22,365 nucleotides of DNA from Spirochaetia bacterium (GCA_900770075.1 CAAGIZ010000169.1:1-22365), one strand, 5' to 3'; counted from the stretch's first letter, positions 15,441 through 22,365 are shown. The notes: generated from the letters alone by a model not told the origin. A program made the numbers and translations.

Positions 15441-16016
15441 ATGAAAATCGAAAAAAATAAGATGGTAAAAATCCATTACACCCTTAAAGACGACGAAGGA
15501 AACCTCATCGACTCTTCTGAAGGTAAAGAAGCCCTCGAATACCTGCACGGTGTAGGAATGTTGATTCCGGGAATGGAGCGGGAACTGGAAAACCGGGAAA
15601 AAGGAGACAAGTTTTCTGCAGTAATCGACCCAAAGGACGGCTACGGAGAATACCGCCCGGAATATGTGGTAGAAGTTCCAAGAGATCGCTTTGACACGGA
15701 AGTCGAAATTCAAGTCGGACAGAAGTTTCAGGCAGACACTCCTACGGGAACCATGCTGGTAACTGTTACAAAGGTAACCCCTGAAAACATAACCATTGAC
15801 TCCAACCATGAACTTGCCGGAAAAACCCTGCATTTTGACGTAGAAGTCGTAGACGTAAGGGATGCTTCTGAAGAAGAAATTGCCCCTTACACCGCAAATT
15901 TCGGCGGCTGCGGAGGCGGTTGCGGTGGTTGCGGAGGCGGCTGCGGAAGCTGCGGAGAAGACAGCGACTGTGGTGACGGCGGTTGCGGAGGAAGCTGCGG
16001 CTGCTGTTCAGACTAG
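15441..16016 (+). CDS. slyD: SlyD-like FKBP peptidyl-prolyl cis-trans isomerase with Cys/Gly-rich tail
   Basis: This 191-residue protein matches the SlyD class: a split FKBP domain (KMVKIHYTLKDDEGNLIDSS...GMLIPGMERELENREKGD) with an inserted-in-flap chaperone segment (about 70-125) and the closing NHELAGKTLHFDVEVVDVRDAS. It catalyses proline isomerisation and acts as a folding chaperone in the cytoplasm. The tail (about 154-191) has ten cysteines among glycines and no histidines, unlike the His-rich nickel-binding tail of enterobacterial SlyD; metal binding by thiolates is likely. AAGGA lies 8 nt before the ATG at 15441; a GTG 30 bp upstream is less likely. Confidence 0.88.
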   Translation: MKIEKNKMVKIHYTLKDDEGNLIDSSEGKEALEYLHGVGMLIPGMERELENREKGDKFSAVIDPKDGYGEYRPEYVVEVPRDRFDTEVEIQVGQKFQADTPTGTMLVTVTKVTPENITIDSNHELAGKTLHFDVEVVDVRDASEEEIAPYTANFGGCGGGCGGCGGGCGSCGEDSDCGDGGCGGSCGCCSD

Positions 16017-16025
16017 CGGAAAGTT

Positions 16026-16048
16026 AAAAATGCCTGTTCAGGCTTTTT
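16026..16048. terminator. Short bidirectional terminator between slyD and the kinase gene
   Basis: The palindrome GCCTGTTCAGGC (16032-16043) is followed by TTTTTG on the plus strand, and by ATTTTTAAC on the minus strand. The convergent minus-strand gene ends inside it (stop 16038-16040). The stem is only 4-5 bp, so strength is uncertain. Confidence 0.5.
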
Positions 16049-16658
16049 GTGTAAGAGCCTGAATTATGGCATTGCAGTTTTCTTTTTTTGAAGCATTTCC
16101 CATATCAACGGTAATCTGGCAGATTGAACCGTAAACTTTCTGCCTTTCAGAATAAAACCTGTGGAAGATTTTTCGGACATCGCCGGTTGTACAGGGATTT
16201 TCCTTTGCTATGTAGGCAGGCAGGTTGAAGAGTTTTCCCGTAACGTCTGTCTTTACTTCCCTTATTATGCGGTTTACGGCAATATGCTCGTCTGCATTCA
16301 AAAAAACAAGGATTCCGTTCTGTTTTAAAATTTCCACTGCTTCCGGGTTGTTGCAGATTCCGCCGCCTGTGGCTGCCACTGCAAGATATTTTTTTTCATT
16401 GTCTGCCCGGGAACCGTCCCTGTCCGTTACGGAAAGTTTTTCCAGACGTTTTTTAAGTTCAAGGCAGGCTTCTTTTTCCGCCTTTTTAAAACCTTCCTGC
16501 CCCAGTTCCGTGTAAATCTGCCGGGGAGTTTTTCCGGTCATTTCTAAAATCAAGTCGTCCGTATCAAAAGCCGGAACTGAAAAATGTCTTGCCAGAAGAT
16601 TTGCCTGAGTGGATTTTCCGCAGTGCTTGATTCCCATTAAAACGATGCAACTTTGCAT
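16038..16658 (-). CDS. aroK: Shikimate kinase-like P-loop kinase
   Basis: This 206-residue protein has the order of motifs of shikimate kinase: Walker A GIKHCGKST (9-17), FDTDDLI (Asp34 of the substrate site), GQEGFKKAE (53-61), the GGG loop in ATGGGICNN, and a C-terminal RFYSERQKVY. The enzyme phosphorylates shikimate at its 3-hydroxyl in chorismate synthesis. Family members are usually about 165-190 residues, so this is slightly long. The Arg that normally follows GxxGF and contacts shikimate is Lys here (Lys58), a conservative change that leaves some doubt about the substrate; gluconate-kinase-like alternatives fit less well. It stands alone on the minus strand, convergent with slyD and divergent from lemA. 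Confidence 0.72.
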   Translation of the reverse strand: MQSCIVLMGIKHCGKSTQANLLARHFSVPAFDTDDLILEMTGKTPRQIYTELGQEGFKKAEKEACLELKKRLEKLSVTDRDGSRADNEKKYLAVAATGGGICNNPEAVEILKQNGILVFLNADEHIAVNRIIREVKTDVTGKLFNLPAYIAKENPCTTGDVRKIFHRFYSERQKVYGSICQITVDMGNASKKENCNAIIQALTQKA

Positions 16659-16691
16659 AAAAAACTAACCTTTCGCTTTTTTTTGTGTTAT

Positions 16692-16697
16692 ATTATA
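16692..16697 (-). promoter_or_regulatory. Possible -10 box (TATAAT) of the kinase gene
   Basis: A perfect TATAAT on the minus strand, with TACTAA 17 nt upstream as a weak -35. It overlaps the possible -35 region of the divergent lemA gene, so the two may compete. Confidence 0.35.
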
Positions 16698-16722
16698 CAG
16701 CAGAACCTGTTTTATTAGTATA
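16694..16722 (+). promoter_or_regulatory. Possible promoter of the lemA-TPM pair
   Basis: TATACA (16694-16699), 17 nt, TAGTAT (16717-16722); each box matches the consensus at 4 of 6 positions. The start would lie about 20 nt before the lemA ATG. Confidence 0.3.
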
Positions 16723-16747
16723 GGGAAACTTATTTTTGGAGATATCT

Positions 16748-17368
16748 ATGTCTGAGAAAAATTCTAATTCATCTTTTAAAATCGTTGCCGTAATTGCCGT
16801 AATCGCCATAATTGCAGGGCTGTTCTACAAATTTACGGTAGGAACCTACAACAAAATCGTTGATTTGGACGAAAATGTTTCGTCTGCCTGGAGTCAGGTT
16901 GAAAACCAGTACCAGCGCCGCCTGGATTTGATTCCCAATCTTGTAAATTCTGTAAAAGGCTATGCAAAACACGAAGAAGAGCTGTTTACCAGCATTGCCG
17001 AAGCCCGCTCAAAGGCAGGAGGAATCGTAAACATCGATTCTTCAATCGTGGACGACCCTCAAAAATTTGCCGAATACCAGAAAATTCAGGGTGAACTGAG
17101 TGCAGGGCTCCAGAGGCTTATGGCTGTTTCCGAAAACTATCCTGAACTGAAGGCAAACCAGAATTTTCTTGCCCTGCAGGACGAGCTTGCCGGAACCGAA
17201 AACCGCATTGCCACCGAAAGAAAGCGTTTTAACGATGCGGCAAAGGCTTACAACACCTGCATAAGGAAATTCCCGGAAAGCCTGGTTGCAGAAAGAAAGG
17301 GTTTTGAGAAAAAAGCCTATTTTGAAGCAGAAGCTGCGGCATCAAAGGCACCTGTGGTTCAGTTTTAG
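16748..17368 (+). CDS. lemA: LemA family membrane protein
   Basis: This 206-residue protein has one N-terminal TM helix (about 10-29, IVAVIAVIAIIAGLFYKF) followed by the helical LemA domain with its hallmark SSAWSQVENQYQRRLDLIPN, LVNSVKGYAKHEEEL and ENRIATERKRFNDAAKAYN. Length is normal for the family. The role is not established; it is widely paired with a TPM-domain protein, as here, 12 bp downstream. The in-frame TTG at 16736 lies upstream of the GGAG ribosome site, so the ATG at 16748 (6 nt after it) is the start. Confidence 0.92.
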   Translation: MSEKNSNSSFKIVAVIAVIAIIAGLFYKFTVGTYNKIVDLDENVSSAWSQVENQYQRRLDLIPNLVNSVKGYAKHEEELFTSIAEARSKAGGIVNIDSSIVDDPQKFAEYQKIQGELSAGLQRLMAVSENYPELKANQNFLALQDELAGTENRIATERKRFNDAAKAYNTCIRKFPESLVAERKGFEKKAYFEAEAAASKAPVVQF

Positions 17369-17380
17369 GGAAGTTTTTAA

Positions 17381-18157
17381 ATGAAGAATATAAGGCTGTC
17401 GCTGTGTTTTTTTACAGCAGCATTTTTTTCGATTTTTTCGGGTTTTGCAAAAACCTACATCCCGGAGCAGACTGCCTGGGTTATGGACAGTGCCGACATA
17501 ATCGATAAAAACGCAGAAGCTGAACTGAATTCTTTTTTGGAAAGCGTAAGCGCCCAGACCGGGGTGCAGGTTGCGGTTTTTACCGTTCCTTCGCTGGAAA
17601 AAGTTGCCGGTAAAAATGCCACCATCGAAGACTATGCTTCTCAGGTTTTTGAAAAGTGGGAACTGGGGCAAAAAAAAGAAGACAACGGCGTGCTTCTTTT
17701 GGTCTGTTTTGCAGAAAGAAATTTAAGGATTGAAGTGGGCTACGGTCTTGAAGGCGTCCTTACCGACACAAAATGCGGCCTTATAATCCGGAATTTCATA
17801 ACCCCGGAATTTAAAAACGGCGACTACACAAAAGGCATTCAGACAGGAATTAAGCTGATTACCGGCTACGCCACCGGAAACGAAGAGATAAAAACAAAGG
17901 TGGATTCTCTGGAAGAAGAGTCTGAGCCGTTTACGGTTCTTATTCCATTTGCAATATGGTGCATTTTTCTGTGCTTTATAATCTTCAGAAGCATAAGCGA
18001 TGCAAAACACGGAAGGCACCGCCGCCCTCCAACTGGTGGATTTTTTACCGGCGGAGGTTTTAACGACCACGGTCATGGCGGAGGCTTTGGCGGCGGTGGT
18101 TTTGGCGGTGGTGGCGGAGGACGCTCCGGCGGTGGCGGTGCCAGCGGAGGCTGGTAG
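17381..18157 (+). CDS. TPM domain protein (YgcG family) with Gly-rich C-terminus
   Basis: This 258-residue protein has an N-terminal signal peptide (cleavage probably after Ala23), a TPM domain (about 25-175, WVMDSADIIDKNAEAELN...NGVLLLVCFAERNLRIEVGYGLEGVL), a TM helix (about 187-205) and a basic, then glycine-rich tail with a few histidines ending GASGGW. TPM proteins are exported or membrane-anchored; phosphatase and photosystem-related roles are known for some members, none for this type. The AGGGAAG ribosome site and 12 bp gap to lemA indicate co-transcription. Pairing with LemA is a recurrent arrangement and suggests a joint envelope function. Confidence 0.9.
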   Translation: MKNIRLSLCFFTAAFFSIFSGFAKTYIPEQTAWVMDSADIIDKNAEAELNSFLESVSAQTGVQVAVFTVPSLEKVAGKNATIEDYASQVFEKWELGQKKEDNGVLLLVCFAERNLRIEVGYGLEGVLTDTKCGLIIRNFITPEFKNGDYTKGIQTGIKLITGYATGNEEIKTKVDSLEEESEPFTVLIPFAIWCIFLCFIIFRSISDAKHGRHRRPPTGGFFTGGGFNDHGHGGGFGGGGFGGGGGGRSGGGGASGGW

Positions 18158-18499
18158 ACTGTTTTTTTTCAAAAAGACCGTAAAATACGCTGCAAAAACC
18201 GTGCGTTTTTGGTTACGGAGCAAAACCTAGCCTTGATTGGAGCCGCGCGCAAGCGTTGGCGGCTTAAAAAGCCGGCAATGGAGCGGAAGCGGAACGGCGC
18301 AAAGCAAGTTTGACGGCAAAATGCGCTCCAAATACCGGGGCAAATTTTCCTTCTGGAAGTTCAGTTTTTGATAACCTCCGCATTATAAAAAAATAATTTA
18401 AAACAGGGGCTACCGGTCGCGAATGTTCATTGCAAAACCGTGCTGTCAGTTTTTGGCGGTTCCCTTGAGAATTTACTTTTTTTAGGTTATTCTTCTTTT
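18158..18499. other. Non-coding spacer before dnaX, with element E6
   Basis: No credible gene. It holds element E6 (18237-18331) and an AT-rich stretch with TATAAA at 18384-18389 as a weak -10 candidate for the dnaX operon. An in-frame GTG at 18440 would extend DnaX by 20 residues unlike the family's N-terminus, so it is not used. Confidence 0.55.
18237..18331 (+). repeat. Dispersed hairpin element E6
   Basis: Bounded by TTGGAGC (18237-18243) and GCTCCAA (18325-18331). The central hairpin TTGGCGGCTT / AAGCCGGCAA (18256-18265, 18269-18278) has one mismatch. ATGGAGCGGAAGCGGAA follows, and the end block TTTGACGGCAAAATGCGCTCC matches E3 apart from its variable middle. TAGCC-N-GATTGGAGC also precedes both E3 and E6. 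Confidence 0.7.
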
Positions 18500-20425
18500 A
18501 TGTCTTATGAAGTAACAGCGACCCGCCGGCGTCCCCAGCGATTTGAAAACCTTGTGGGTCAGGAATTTGTGGCGGAAACTTTCCGCAATGCCATTCATGC
18601 TAAAAAAATTGCCCATGCCTACCTTTTTTCTGGTCCCAGAGGCTGTGGTAAAACTTCCACCGCCAGGATTCTTGCAAAGGCACTGAACTGTGCAGAAGGC
18701 CCGACAGATTCTCCCTGCGGTCACTGTCAGCAATGTCTGGAAATTACAAAGGGCACCTGTACTGACGTTATTGAAATTGACGGTGCTTCCAACACTTCTG
18801 TAAACGATGTAAGGCAGATTAAGGATGAGGTTCTTTTTCCGCCTCAGAGCTGCCGGTATAAAATTTACATCATCGACGAAGTTCACATGCTTTCTACTTC
18901 GGCTTTCAATGCGCTTTTAAAGACCATTGAAGAGCCCCCTCCCTACGTTATTTTTATTTTTGCCACCACTGAGCTTCAGAAAGTTCCTGCCACCATAAAA
19001 AGCCGGTGCCAGCAGTTTAACTTCCGGCTGGTTCCAATTGAAAAAGTGAAGGAACAGCTGGCTCTTGCTGCCTCGGAAATTGGAATTCAGGCGGAAGATG
19101 AAGCTCTTTACTGGATTGCCAGGGAGTCCACTGGCTCCATGAGGGATGCCTACACGCTCTTTGATCAGGTTGCGGCTTTTAGCGGTGATAAAATCACCTA
19201 CGAAAAAATCCGGGACAAACTGGGGCTTGTGGGTATTGACCGGCTCAATGAAATTTTTGAAGACTGTGCCCTGAACAGGACTCAAGCCGCCCTTGAAAAA
19301 CTGGATTCTTTTCTGCAGGCGGGTATTTCCATTGAACAGCTTATTTCCAATTCCACGGATTATCTGCGTTCCCTGCTGCTCATTAAAAACGGAATAACAA
19401 AGGAAGCGCTTTTGGGGCAGAGTGCGGAACGTTTTAGCCAGAAGGTTCTGTCTGAGTGGAATCCCGTTCAGATTGAGCGGGCGGTGAGCATTTTTCTGCA
19501 GCTTTACCGCGATATCCGATATTCCCTTAGTCCCCGGTACGAGCTGGAACTGGCCTTCAGCAGGTTGAGCTGGCTCAGTCAGTATGTTTCGCCGGCGGAA
19601 GTAAAAAATGCCATCGACAAGGCAAAAAATCTGCTTTTGAGCGGAGGTGGCGGAGTAACGGGAGCAAAACCTAATTTTTTCCCGGAAACGGCAGGGGCAC
19701 CTCAGGCAGGAAACGGTTCTTTTAGCCATGGCGGAGCTGAACCGCCTTATCAAGCAGCGGCTCAGTCTTTTAAAAAGGCACCTGAAGTACAGTCAGAGGG
19801 GGAGTTCAGCAGTTTCGACGGTTTTGACGGCTATGCAAACTATGCACCGGAAGGCTCCTACATGCCTGTGCCGGAGGAAGGAGAATTTTTGTCTCCGGGC
19901 AGCGGTTCTCCAGCAAATGCTGCTGCAGATGTTCAGGCAGCAGGGCTGGAAACAGGGCCAATCCGAGACATGCAGGTTCTTAAAAAGACCATAATCTCGG
20001 AGCTTTCAAAAAGCGAAAAAACTGCAATTCTTGCAACGACCCTTATTCAGACGGGGGATTGGGTTCTGGAAGGAAACTCTATAAAAACCACGGTTGCTTC
20101 CAATTTTACCCAAAATCAGCTTCAGAAACAGGCTGGAGAAATTTCTGCCATAATTTCCCAGAGATACGGCGAAAACCTTTCCTTTGCCGTAAGCATAAAA
20201 CAGGCTGTTTCGGAAAATCCTGCACAGAGTGCGCCTTATGAGGTTCAGCTTTTGTGTTCGGTTTTCAGGGGGCAGGTTGTAGCAAGGGGAGAGAGGTCTG
20301 AATCCCAAAAGCCACAGGAATCAGCTGTTTCTACAGCAAAAAATGGTGATGAAGGCTCAGACGAAAATATCGAAACCAACAACTTTAATACAGATTTGAC
20401 AGAGGACGAAGATGAATCCATTTGA
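18500..20425 (+). CDS. dnaX: DNA polymerase III subunit gamma/tau
   Basis: This 641-residue clamp-loader ATPase starts MSYEVTATRRRPQRFENLVGQ. It has Walker A GPRGCGKTS (45-53), the four zinc cysteines (64, 73, 76, 79), Walker B IIDEVHM with DEVH (126-129) and SRC (168-170). Domain III follows to about 375, then a low-complexity linker and a C-terminal domain (about 495-600) that should bind the polymerase in the tau form. It loads the sliding clamp at the replication fork. I saw no clear A-rich slippery site with a following stem-loop, so a short gamma product is not supported. The ribosome site is weak (AGG 13 nt upstream). It overlaps ybaB/ebfC by 14 bp. Confidence 0.95.
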   Translation: MSYEVTATRRRPQRFENLVGQEFVAETFRNAIHAKKIAHAYLFSGPRGCGKTSTARILAKALNCAEGPTDSPCGHCQQCLEITKGTCTDVIEIDGASNTSVNDVRQIKDEVLFPPQSCRYKIYIIDEVHMLSTSAFNALLKTIEEPPPYVIFIFATTELQKVPATIKSRCQQFNFRLVPIEKVKEQLALAASEIGIQAEDEALYWIARESTGSMRDAYTLFDQVAAFSGDKITYEKIRDKLGLVGIDRLNEIFEDCALNRTQAALEKLDSFLQAGISIEQLISNSTDYLRSLLLIKNGITKEALLGQSAERFSQKVLSEWNPVQIERAVSIFLQLYRDIRYSLSPRYELELAFSRLSWLSQYVSPAEVKNAIDKAKNLLLSGGGGVTGAKPNFFPETAGAPQAGNGSFSHGGAEPPYQAAAQSFKKAPEVQSEGEFSSFDGFDGYANYAPEGSYMPVPEEGEFLSPGSGSPANAAADVQAAGLETGPIRDMQVLKKTIISELSKSEKTAILATTLIQTGDWVLEGNSIKTTVASNFTQNQLQKQAGEISAIISQRYGENLSFAVSIKQAVSENPAQSAPYEVQLLCSVFRGQVVARGERSESQKPQESAVSTAKNGDEGSDENIETNNFNTDLTEDEDESI

Positions 20426-20714
20426 TTTGATGAAAAACCTTAAAGACTTGCAGGGAACCATGACCCAGATGCGGGAAGAACTGAAAAACATAACCGCCAC
20501 AGGCTCTTCCGGCGGAAATATGGTTCAGGTTACAGTGAACGGTCAGCTGGAGATGACTGCCATAAAAATTGACCCTATTGCTGTTGATCCCAGGGATGTA
20601 AATATGCTGCAGGATTTGATAATTTCTGCAACTCATGTTGCCATGGAAAAAATTCAGGAACAGATAAAACAGAAGGCCGGCCCTCTTATGAGCAGCATGG
20701 GAATGGGGTTGTAA
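20412..20714 (+). CDS. ebfC: YbaB/EbfC family nucleoid-associated DNA-binding protein
   Basis: This 100-residue protein has the family pattern MNPFDLMKNLKDLQGTMTQM, VQVTVNGQLEMTAIKIDP and the C-terminal Met/Gly-rich end. Members form dimers that bind DNA and compact the nucleoid; the spirochaete Borrelia member EbfC is a known example. Its start lies inside the dnaX 3' end with GAGG 7 nt upstream. Placement between dnaX and recR is highly conserved across bacteria. Confidence 0.93.
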   Translation: MNPFDLMKNLKDLQGTMTQMREELKNITATGSSGGNMVQVTVNGQLEMTAIKIDPIAVDPRDVNMLQDLIISATHVAMEKIQEQIKQKAGPLMSSMGMGL

Positions 20715-20716
20715 TT

Positions 20717-21304
20717 TTGAATGCCATCGATGAATTGACGGAAAGTTTTTCCCGTCTGCCGGGAATTGGCAAAAAAAGTGCTGCCCGGCTGGTAAACTAC
20801 ATTTTAAAGGCGGACAGTCTTTGGGTTAAGCGTTTTGCCAGCCAGCTGGACACCCTGCAGGAAATCATAAAGCCATGTTCAATCTGTGGAAGCTGGACTG
20901 AAAAAGACCCCTGCCCTATCTGCTCCGATCCACTGCGGGACAAAACCGTTATCTGCGTTGTTGAACAGCCTCAGGACGTAAGCACAATAGACTCTTCCAG
21001 GGAATTCAACGGACTTTTCCACGTTTTGGGCGGGGTAATTGCCCCTCTTGAAGGCATAGGTCCTTCCCAGCTGCGCATTGCGGGTCTTGTGGAACGGGTA
21101 AAAGCCGGCGGAATAACAGAAGTTATCCTTGCTACCAACCCGACCATAGAAGGCGACACGACGGCAATGTACATTCAGCGGGTGCTTGCTCCCACAGGTG
21201 TAAAGGTAACAAGACTTGCAAGCGGACTCCCGGTAGGTGGCGACCTTGAATACATAGACAAACTAACCCTAGCCCGCTCCTTCCGCGGCCGAAACGAGTT
21301 TTAA
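20717..21304 (+). CDS. recR: Recombination mediator protein RecR
   Basis: This 195-residue protein has the helix-hairpin-helix region ESFSRLPGIGKKSAARL (9-25), the zinc finger Cys54, Cys57, Cys66, Cys69, and a Toprim domain (VICVVEQPQDV onwards, Glu83), ending with the LTLARSFRGR motif. With RecO and RecF it helps load RecA at single-strand gaps. The start is a TTG, giving the family-typical MNAIDELxESFSRLPG; the nearby ATG at 20721 is out of frame, so low initiation is expected. The gene begins 2 bp after ebfC and closes the dnaX-ebfC-recR operon. Confidence 0.95.
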   Translation: MNAIDELTESFSRLPGIGKKSAARLVNYILKADSLWVKRFASQLDTLQEIIKPCSICGSWTEKDPCPICSDPLRDKTVICVVEQPQDVSTIDSSREFNGLFHVLGGVIAPLEGIGPSQLRIAGLVERVKAGGITEVILATNPTIEGDTTAMYIQRVLAPTGVKVTRLASGLPVGGDLEYIDKLTLARSFRGRNEF

Positions 21305-21492
21305 CATACGGAAATTCCCCCACACATCGCCCCTAAGAAAAAAAACAACCCCATGTGAAAAAAAATCCGCGTAGGGAAAACCAGCGCCCCGCCGTCGTCT
21401 TGAGCGCAGCGACTACACGACGGCGGGAAGCGATCTCCCGAGAGCGGATTTTTTTAGACAGTAGATGTTCATTTTACAAATTTTTGTCTTTT
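21299..21492 (+). repeat. Tandem repeat unit A, with terminator-like nested hairpin
   Basis: First of two copies at a 207 bp offset; it starts at the recR stop codon (TTTTAACATACGG). The outer stem AAAAAAATCCGC / GCGGATTTTTTT (21359-21370, 21444-21455) ends in a T-tract on either strand, so it should terminate recR transcription. The inner stem CCCGCCGTCGT / ACGACGGCGGG (21388-21398, 21417-21427) is perfect, with loop CTTGAGCGCAGCGACTAC. Confidence 0.85.
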
Positions 21493-21505
21493 TCTCTTTT
21501 TCTCC

Positions 21506-21700
21506 TTTTAACATACGGAAATCCCCACACACATCGCCCTTAAGAAAAAAAACAAACCCATGTGAAAAAAAATCCGCGTAGGGAAATCCAGCGCCTCACC
21601 CCCGTCTTGAGCGCAGCGACTACACGGGGGTGAGAAGCGATTTCCCGAGAGCGGATTTTTTTTAGACCGAAGATGTTCATTTTACAAATTTTTGTCTTTT
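21506..21700 (+). repeat. Tandem repeat unit B, same frame with different inner hairpin arms
   Basis: Nearly identical to unit A outside the inner stem. The outer stem is 13 bp (21565-21577, 21651-21663). The inner arms are CTCACCCCCGT / ACGGGGGTGAG (21595-21605, 21624-21634), perfect again and differing from unit A at four positions in each arm; the 18 nt loop is the same. Confidence 0.85.
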
Positions 21701-21753
21701 AAACTTTTATACTTTTAAACTTCTATTTTTTTACATTTTTTAACTTTTTTTCC

Positions 21754-21780
21754 TAAAGTCGATTTTTCAAATTCCGATAT
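21754..21780 (+). promoter_or_regulatory. Sigma-28 (FliA) type flagellin promoter
   Basis: TAAAGTCG (21754-21761), 11 nt, TCCGATAT (21773-21780), against the consensus TAAAGTTT-N11-GCCGATAA. The spacing is exact and 12 of 16 positions match. It fits the known late-class control of flagellins. The start would be near 21787, giving a leader of about 90 nt. Confidence 0.8.
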
Positions 21781-21789
21781 GTTAAATAT

Positions 21790-21870
21790 AGGGTGGTAAA
21801 CCCGGGGACTACAGCACGTTGTCTTCCAGAAAAGCAAGTCTGTAGTATTTCGACCAGATCTTACAAGGAG
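21790..21870 (+). promoter_or_regulatory. flaB leader with stem-loops and CsrA-like site at the ribosome-binding site
   Basis: GGGT-GGTAA-ACCC (about 21791-21803) and ACTACAG / CTGTAGT (21808-21814, 21840-21846) can form stems. TTACAAGGAG at 21861-21870 contains the ribosome site and matches the CsrA consensus RUACARGGA closely; an upstream GGA lies at about 21805-21808. CsrA control of flagellin is known in other bacteria, including Borrelia; here it is inferred. Confidence 0.45.
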
Positions 21871-21877
21871 ATAAATT

Positions 21878-22365
21878 ATGGTTATCAATCACAACATGAG
21901 TGCTCAGTTTGCAAACCGCTCTACAGGTCTTACTGAACTCAGCACAACAAAAAACATGGAAAAGCTCTCATCAGGCATGAAAATCAACCGCGCTGGTGAC
22001 GACGCTTCCGGACTTGCAGTTTCTGAAAAAATGCGTGCACAGATTCGCGGTATGAACCAGGCTTCTACAAACGCACAGAACGGTATTTCATTTATCCAGA
22101 CAACAGAAGGATATCTGCAGGAAACAACAGACATCGTACAGAGAATCCGTGAACTTGCAGTACAGTCTTCCAACGGTATCTACACAGACGAAGACCGCAT
22201 GCAGATTCAGGTTGAAGTAAGCCAGCTGGTTGCAGAAGTAGACCGCATCGCTTCACAGGCACAGTTCAACGGTATGAATATGCTTACAGGACGCTTTGCA
22301 AAACCAACCGGCGAAAACACAGTTACAGGTTCAATGTGGTTCCACATCGGTGCCAACATGGATCA
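21878..22365 (+). CDS. flaB: Flagellin FlaB (periplasmic flagellar filament core), 5' part only
   Basis: The first 162 residues of flagellin are visible; the gene runs off the window. MVINHNMSAQFANRSTGLTE, LSSGMKINRAGDDASGLAVS and MRAQIRGMNQASTNAQNGIS are the conserved D0/D1 flagellin helices, and the sequence reads like spirochaetal FlaB. It is polymerised into the core of the filament in the periplasm after export by the flagellar type III system. AAGGAG lies 7 nt before the ATG, a strong site. It stands behind a sigma-28-type promoter, as expected for a late flagellar gene. Confidence 0.95.
   Translation, partial: MVINHNMSAQFANRSTGLTELSTTKNMEKLSSGMKINRAGDDASGLAVSEKMRAQIRGMNQASTNAQNGISFIQTTEGYLQETTDIVQRIRELAVQSSNGIYTDEDRMQIQVEVSQLVAEVDRIASQAQFNGMNMLTGRFAKPTGENTVTGSMWFHIGANMD

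Larger units (their letters stand above)
21305..21877. other. Non-coding spacer between recR and flaB
   Basis: No credible gene. It holds the two repeat units, then an AT-rich stretch (about 21700-21750), a sigma-28-type promoter (21754-21780) and the flaB leader with two possible stem-loops. Confidence 0.75.

Noticed and set aside
18500..20425. Programmed frameshift in dnaX giving a gamma form
   Set aside because: TTTTAAAAAG near 19769 is A/T-rich but does not fit a standard slippery heptamer in this frame, and no convincing following stem was found.
21299..21700. CRISPR array or tRNA-like element from the repeated hairpins
   Set aside because: There are only two long units with internal variation and no regular short repeats, spacers or cas genes; no acceptor or anticodon pattern fits.

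Overview
The window looks like a treponeme (Spirochaetota, Treponema or a close relative). The right edge holds the start of a flagellin that reads like spirochaetal periplasmic-flagellum core protein FlaB, behind a sigma-28-type promoter. The lytic transglycosylase has a spirochaete-style lipobox. No tRNA, rRNA, insertion sequence, phage gene or CRISPR array was seen. Gene order is compact, with 1-19 bp overlaps inside operons and long, structured, repeat-bearing spacers between operons.

Left part, minus strand (155-4888): a five-gene overlapping operon. In transcription order it encodes a circularly permuted ATP-grasp ligase, an alpha-E helical protein, a transglutaminase-like Cys protease, an M14/AstE-type metallohydrolase with all catalytic residues, and a second M14 paralogue that has lost them. 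The first three are the core of a known but biochemically undefined peptide-ligation/peptidase cassette; the active plus dead M14 pair in place of an Anbu proteasome-like peptidase is the unusual part. A good promoter at 5013-5041 is followed at once by two tandem intrinsic terminators (4921-4998), so this operon appears to be attenuated.

Middle, plus strand: a UPF0210/PFL-family protein (5331-6692) with a long hairpin in its leader. Next is a cell-envelope pair: a membrane protein joining an Hsp70 substrate-binding-like domain, an acidic repeat region, one TM helix and a LysM domain (7058-8995), followed by a lytic transglycosylase lipoprotein (9000-11384). Then come a Kef-type antiporter with CBS domains (11601-13355), a GGDEF protein (13573-15351), and a SlyD-like prolyl isomerase with a Cys/Gly tail (15441-16016). 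A shikimate-kinase-like gene lies on the minus strand (16038-16658), divergent from a lemA-TPM pair (16748-18157).

Right part, plus strand: the conserved dnaX-ybaB/ebfC-recR operon (18500-21304), two tandem copies of a roughly 200 bp unit with a strong bidirectional terminator-like fold (21299-21700), and the start of flaB (21878-22365, cut by the window end).

The spacers share a theme: dispersed GC-rich elements with conserved flanks around a hairpin whose arms differ in every copy but stay self-complementary (about 1-117, 5208-5264, 6784-6895, 11392-11482, 13415-13459, 18237-18331, and the two units at 21299-21700). With the minus-strand operon and its attenuator-like leader, these are the best candidates for something undescribed.
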